NCBI GenBank assembly: GCA_030430125.1
Contig: JAUIGA010000115.1
Coordinates: 1 to 9,181, forward strand
From: Chloroflexia bacterium
GTDB lineage: Bacteria; Chloroflexota; Chloroflexia; Thermomicrobiales; UBA6265
Length of the DNA: 9,181 nucleotides
Direction: 5' to 3'
The notes below the pieces were generated by a model that worked only from the letters and a program-made list of their open reading frames with translations, did no database searches and had not been told where the DNA came from. This document shows, piece by piece, positions 5,995-9,181 of this stretch (positions are counted from its first letter, which is position 1; each line of letters opens with the position of its first letter). The translations under genes were made by a program, and so were the position numbers.

Positions 5995-6001
5995 GTGGGA
6001 G

Positions 6002-6006
6002 CTCCT
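6002..6006 (-). promoter_or_regulatory. Ribosome-binding site of dnaG
   Basis: AGGAG on the minus strand stands seven bases before the dnaG ATG at 5994. The 79-bp dgt-dnaG gap holds an AT-rich patch (TATACG, minus strand) but no -10/-35 pair I would call a promoter, so dnaG may be co-transcribed with dgt. Confidence 0.7.
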
Positions 6007-6073
6007 GCGACCATGCGTGCCCGGTACGTATATCGAATGTCGAGCCAGCGCCAGGTTCGGCGGGCCGGATTCG

Positions 6074-7123
6074 CTAGGGCACCAGAATCTGGTGCGGCGT
6101 GATGCGTTCGTGCAACTCGAGCGCGTAGCGATCCGTCATGGTGGCGACCGCGTCCGCGGCGCGCCGTGCCCGGGACTCGTCCGGCAATGCGGGGATGGTT
6201 GCGGGGATGTTCTCCGGATGCAGGAGGTACCATTCGAAGAGATCAATCACGATCTGGCCCGCCTGCTTCGTCTGCTCCTGCTGGTTGATCGGGTCGTATA
6301 CCCGTTCAAACAGGAACGCCCGGAGCTGATTGGCGATCGCTCGCCGCTCCTCGGAGAGCTCGATTGTAGCGCGATCGTCGTCGACCTGCGAATGCGTGAT
6401 GAGATCGACGATGAGGGTGTTGATCCGCGATGCGTGGGAATCCCCGAGCGCCGCGTTCACATCAGCTGGGATATCGGTGCTCCCCAGGATGCCGGCGCGG
6501 ATCGCGTCGTCCAGGTCGTGGTTGATGTAGGCGATGCTGTCCACCACCTTGATCACCATGCCCTCCAGCGTCGACGGCTGCCCGGAGACCGCGCCCTCGA
6601 TGGTCTCCCGCGGTTTGGAATGGCGGAGGATTCCGTCGCGAACCTCGTTGGTGAGGTTCATCCCGGCACCGTCTTTTTCGAGTACGTCGACGACGCGCAG
6701 GCTCTGCTCGTTGTGACGGAAATTCGGGAACACGGTGGCCAGCGCCCGTTCACCGGCATGGCCAAACGGCGTATGTCCCAGATCGTGCCCCATGCCGATC
6801 GCCTCGATGAGGTCTTCGTTGAGACGGAGCGCGCGACCGACCGTGCGGGCCAGTTGCGCGACCTCCAGCGTATGCGTGAGGCGGGTGCGGTAGTGGTCCC
6901 CGCCTGGGGCGATGAACACCTGGGTCTTGTGCATCAGCCGCCGAAAGCTCTTCGCGTGGATGATACGGTCGCGATCCCGCTGAAACGCGGTCCGCACGGG
7001 GGATTCCGGCCCCGGATGTGGTCGTGACGCGGTCTCGCTTCGCGTCGCGCGCGGGCAGAGCCATGCGCGTTCCTGCGCTTCGAGCATCAGGCGAATGGCG
7101 TTGTCGACCTTGCCGTCGCTCAC
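6074..7123 (-). CDS. dgt: Deoxyguanosinetriphosphate triphosphohydrolase-like protein (HD domain)
   Basis: A 349-residue HD-superfamily enzyme of the dGTPase-like type that hydrolyses dNTPs to deoxynucleoside and triphosphate, affecting the dNTP pool. Visible motifs: the conserved RTAFQRDRDRIIHAKSFRRL entry (44-63), His84 in RTRLTHTLEV, the His113-Asp114 pair in GHDLGHTPFGHAGE, and VVDSIAYINHDLDD (193-206), whose Asp195 is the likely last metal ligand. The length suits the shorter dGTPase-like class rather than the ~500-residue E. coli Dgt, so the preferred nucleotide cannot be assumed. The start is GTG at 7123-7121, with GAGGA nine bases upstream inside the pcrA coding end. The GTG overlaps the pcrA stop as GTGA, implying translational coupling. 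dnaG follows 79 bp downstream. Confidence 0.93.
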   Translation of the reverse strand: MSDGKVDNAIRLMLEAQERAWLCPRATRSETASRPHPGPESPVRTAFQRDRDRIIHAKSFRRLMHKTQVFIAPGGDHYRTRLTHTLEVAQLARTVGRALRLNEDLIEAIGMGHDLGHTPFGHAGERALATVFPNFRHNEQSLRVVDVLEKDGAGMNLTNEVRDGILRHSKPRETIEGAVSGQPSTLEGMVIKVVDSIAYINHDLDDAIRAGILGSTDIPADVNAALGDSHASRINTLIVDLITHSQVDDDRATIELSEERRAIANQLRAFLFERVYDPINQQEQTKQAGQIVIDLFEWYLLHPENIPATIPALPDESRARRAADAVATMTDRYALELHERITPHQILVP

Positions 7124-9181
7124 GTTGCGTTGTCCTCAACCACATCCAGCTTCGCGAGACTTGCCATCAGGCGCTTTTTGCCATGGCGAGCGAATTCGAC
7201 GGCTACCTCGACATCGTTCTTGAGTGGCAGAACTTCGGTGACGATGCCGGAGCCGAATTTGGGATGGAACACGGTCTGCGCGACCTTGAAGTCCGGCAGG
7301 ACCGCCGCCTCCTTCGGCGCGAAGTCGGTGTCGAACGCCGAGGTTGCCTGGACCCGTCCGGCCAGGTGACCCGAGCCCGCGTAGGTGCTGTGGCGTCCTC
7401 CGCGCGATCGGCCGTACGTATCTCGTCGGGTTGTCGACCGCATGGTCTCGGCGGGGATACCGTCGAGGAATCGCGACGGCTCGTTCATGCCGTAGCGGCC
7501 GTAGGACATGCGCGATGCCGCGCAGGTCAGGTAGAGATGCGCCTGGGCGCGCGTTACGCCGACATAGAACAGCCGGCGCTCCTCCTCCATGGGTTGGCGA
7601 TCGAACGCCTCCATGTCGACCGCGCGGCTGATGGGCAGCAGGCCCTCCTCGACGCCCGTGATGAACACGACCGGAAACTCCAGCCCCTTGGCCGAGTGCA
7701 GCGTGATGAGGGTGACCTGGCCTGAGTCGTCGTCGTCCATCGAGTCGACATCGGCGACCAGCGAGACGGATTCCAGATAGGCCCGAAGGGCATCGGCCGG
7801 GTCGAGCGTATCGAATCGCTCCATGTCCGTGCGAAGCTCCTGGACGTTGGCCCAGCGCTGCAGGTCTTCCTCGCTGCCGTTTCGGTATTGTTCCCGGTAC
7901 TCGCTGACCTCGACGACATCGTCGAAGAGCTCGCTCAGTGTCGAGGTCTTTGCGCGCTCGTGCAGGATAGCCAGGGTTGATCCGATGCGTTCCGCGGCCT
8001 TGCGCGCCGTGCCACTGAGTTCCGGTGGATGGTCCTGACGCAGGTCCGACTTGACAGACGGAGCAAGCGCGACGAGTCCGTCGACGGGAGTCGCACGATG
8101 TTCGGTGGCCCAGCCGAGGAGCGTCTCCATAGCCTTCGGTCCGAAGCCGCGCCCGAGCGGCGTGTTGTCGATGATGCGTTCCAGGCTGAGCCGGTCGGCG
8201 GGGTTGTAAATCAGTTTGAAGAAGGCGAGGATATCCTTCACCTCCTTGCGTTCGTAGAATCGCACGCCGCCGATGATCCTGTACGGCACTTCGGAGCGGC
8301 GGAATGCCTCCTCCAGGACGCGCGATTGCGCCGTGGTTCGGTACATCACGGCGATGTGTTCGGGACGCGCCGTGCCTTGCTGGGAAAGGCGGCGAATCTC
8401 GTCGACGACGAAGCTGGCCTCGTGGTTCTGGTCCGAAAGCTCCCGCAGGATGATCTTCTCGCCGTCCGGGTTCATGGTGCGGATGGGACGGTCGATCCGA
8501 TCCGTGTTGGCTCGGATGAGACGGTCCGCGGCCTGCACGATGTACCCGGTAGAGCGGTAGTTCAGCTCCAGGTTGATTTGGGTCGCATCCGGATAGTCGT
8601 CTCGGAAGTTGAGGATGTTGGTGATATCGGCGTTGCGCCAGGCATAGATGGACTGGTCTGGGTCACCGACGACGAACAGGTTGCGCCAGATATCGGCGAG
8701 GGCGGTGACCATGACGTATTGGACCCGGTTGGTGTCCTGGTACTCGTCGACATGGATGTGCCGGAACTGCGACTGATATTTCTCCAGCAGTTGCGGATCC
8801 TCGTCGAACAGGCGGAGCGGCAGCGTGAGCAGGTCGTCGAAATCGACCGCGTTGAGATCCCGGAGGCGGCGCTCGTACTCGGTGTAGACACGCGCGATGA
8901 GCTCGTCGTCGTACGATGCAGCTTCCCGCACGATATCGTCGGGTGTCTTCATCACGGATTTTGCGCTGGAGATGGCGCTCAGCATGCGGCGGGGCTGGAC
9001 CTGCTTTGGGTCCATGCGCTCGTGGACGATCGCCTCCTTGGCGATGTCGAGCTGATCGGCGGTGTCGTAGATCACGAAGTTGGGTTTGAGGTTGATGGCA
9101 GTCTCGGCGCGGTAGGGATTCTGGCGCAGGAGCCGGACGCCGAGCGAGTGAAAGGTGCCCATGACGAGGCCGTTCGCGGCG
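7120..9181 (-). CDS. pcrA: UvrD/PcrA-type ATP-dependent DNA helicase, 5' end beyond right edge
   Basis: A superfamily 1A 3'-5' DNA helicase for repair and for clearing stalled replication or transcription complexes. The frame stays open to the window edge, encoding AANGLV before the Met at 9162, so that Met is internal. Walker A and the Q motif lie outside. Counting from that Met: GTFHS motif (2-6), Walker B VDEYQDT (138-144), GDPDQSIYAWR (166-176), LNYRST (200-205), VTLITLHSAKGLEFPVVF (483-500) and EEERRLFYVGVTRA (526-539). After a Gly/Arg/Ser-rich linker (about 575-605), residues about 625-675 form the Tudor-like end (VFHPKFGSGIVTEV) known in PcrA/UvrD to contact RNA polymerase. This tail favours PcrA/UvrD over Rep. 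The stop overlaps the dgt GTG start. Confidence 0.95.
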   Translation of the reverse strand, partial: AANGLVMGTFHSLGVRLLRQNPYRAETAINLKPNFVIYDTADQLDIAKEAIVHERMDPKQVQPRRMLSAISSAKSVMKTPDDIVREAASYDDELIARVYTEYERRLRDLNAVDFDDLLTLPLRLFDEDPQLLEKYQSQFRHIHVDEYQDTNRVQYVMVTALADIWRNLFVVGDPDQSIYAWRNADITNILNFRDDYPDATQINLELNYRSTGYIVQAADRLIRANTDRIDRPIRTMNPDGEKIILRELSDQNHEASFVVDEIRRLSQQGTARPEHIAVMYRTTAQSRVLEEAFRRSEVPYRIIGGVRFYERKEVKDILAFFKLIYNPADRLSLERIIDNTPLGRGFGPKAMETLLGWATEHRATPVDGLVALAPSVKSDLRQDHPPELSGTARKAAERIGSTLAILHERAKTSTLSELFDDVVEVSEYREQYRNGSEEDLQRWANVQELRTDMERFDTLDPADALRAYLESVSLVADVDSMDDDDSGQVTLITLHSAKGLEFPVVFITGVEEGLLPISRAVDMEAFDRQPMEEERRLFYVGVTRAQAHLYLTCAASRMSYGRYGMNEPSRFLDGIPAETMRSTTRRDTYGRSRGGRHSTYAGSGHLAGRVQATSAFDTDFAPKEAAVLPDFKVAQTVFHPKFGSGIVTEVLPLKNDVEVAVEFARHGKKRLMASLAKLDVVEDNAT

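Overview
This is a gene-dense, high-GC stretch of bacterial chromosome carrying housekeeping genes. The gene content (ThiD/ThiE, a long hibernation factor, SelA, DnaG, a dGTPase-like HD protein, a PcrA/UvrD helicase) and the style of the proteins suggest a Chloroflexota bacterium of the Thermomicrobia/Sphaerobacter type. That assignment is an inference from impression only, because no phylogenetic marker was tested. I see no mobile element, CRISPR array, toxin-antitoxin or defence module, or secondary-metabolite locus.

Left part (1-1452): two minus-strand thiamine genes, the N-terminus of a probable thiE running off the left edge and thiD upstream of it with a 4-base ATGA overlap. Facing away from them is a small plus-strand gene for a 108-residue charged protein I do not recognise, followed by a GC-rich hairpin.

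Middle (1453-2741): the minus-strand gene for a long-form ribosome hibernation factor (HPF/RaiA). It has its own recognisable promoter and a structured leader, and lies directly downstream of tRNA-Arg(CCT) on the same strand. After a 267-bp non-coding spacer comes plus-strand tRNA-Pro(CGG), with a good promoter and a strong intrinsic terminator.

Right part (2742-9181): plus-strand selA (selenocysteine synthase) converges on a minus-strand replication/repair cluster and overlaps its last gene by 41 bp. The cluster reads pcrA/uvrD helicase (5' end beyond the right edge), then dgt-like dNTP triphosphohydrolase (GTGA overlap), then dnaG primase after a 79-bp gap. It groups helicase, nucleotide-pool and priming functions. 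The rpoD gene that often follows dnaG is not there, because selA occupies the position.

I found no convincing new biological system. The points most worth a second look are the unrecognised 108-residue protein, the hairpin in the hpf leader, the tRNA-Arg/hpf arrangement and the selA/dnaG antisense overlap.
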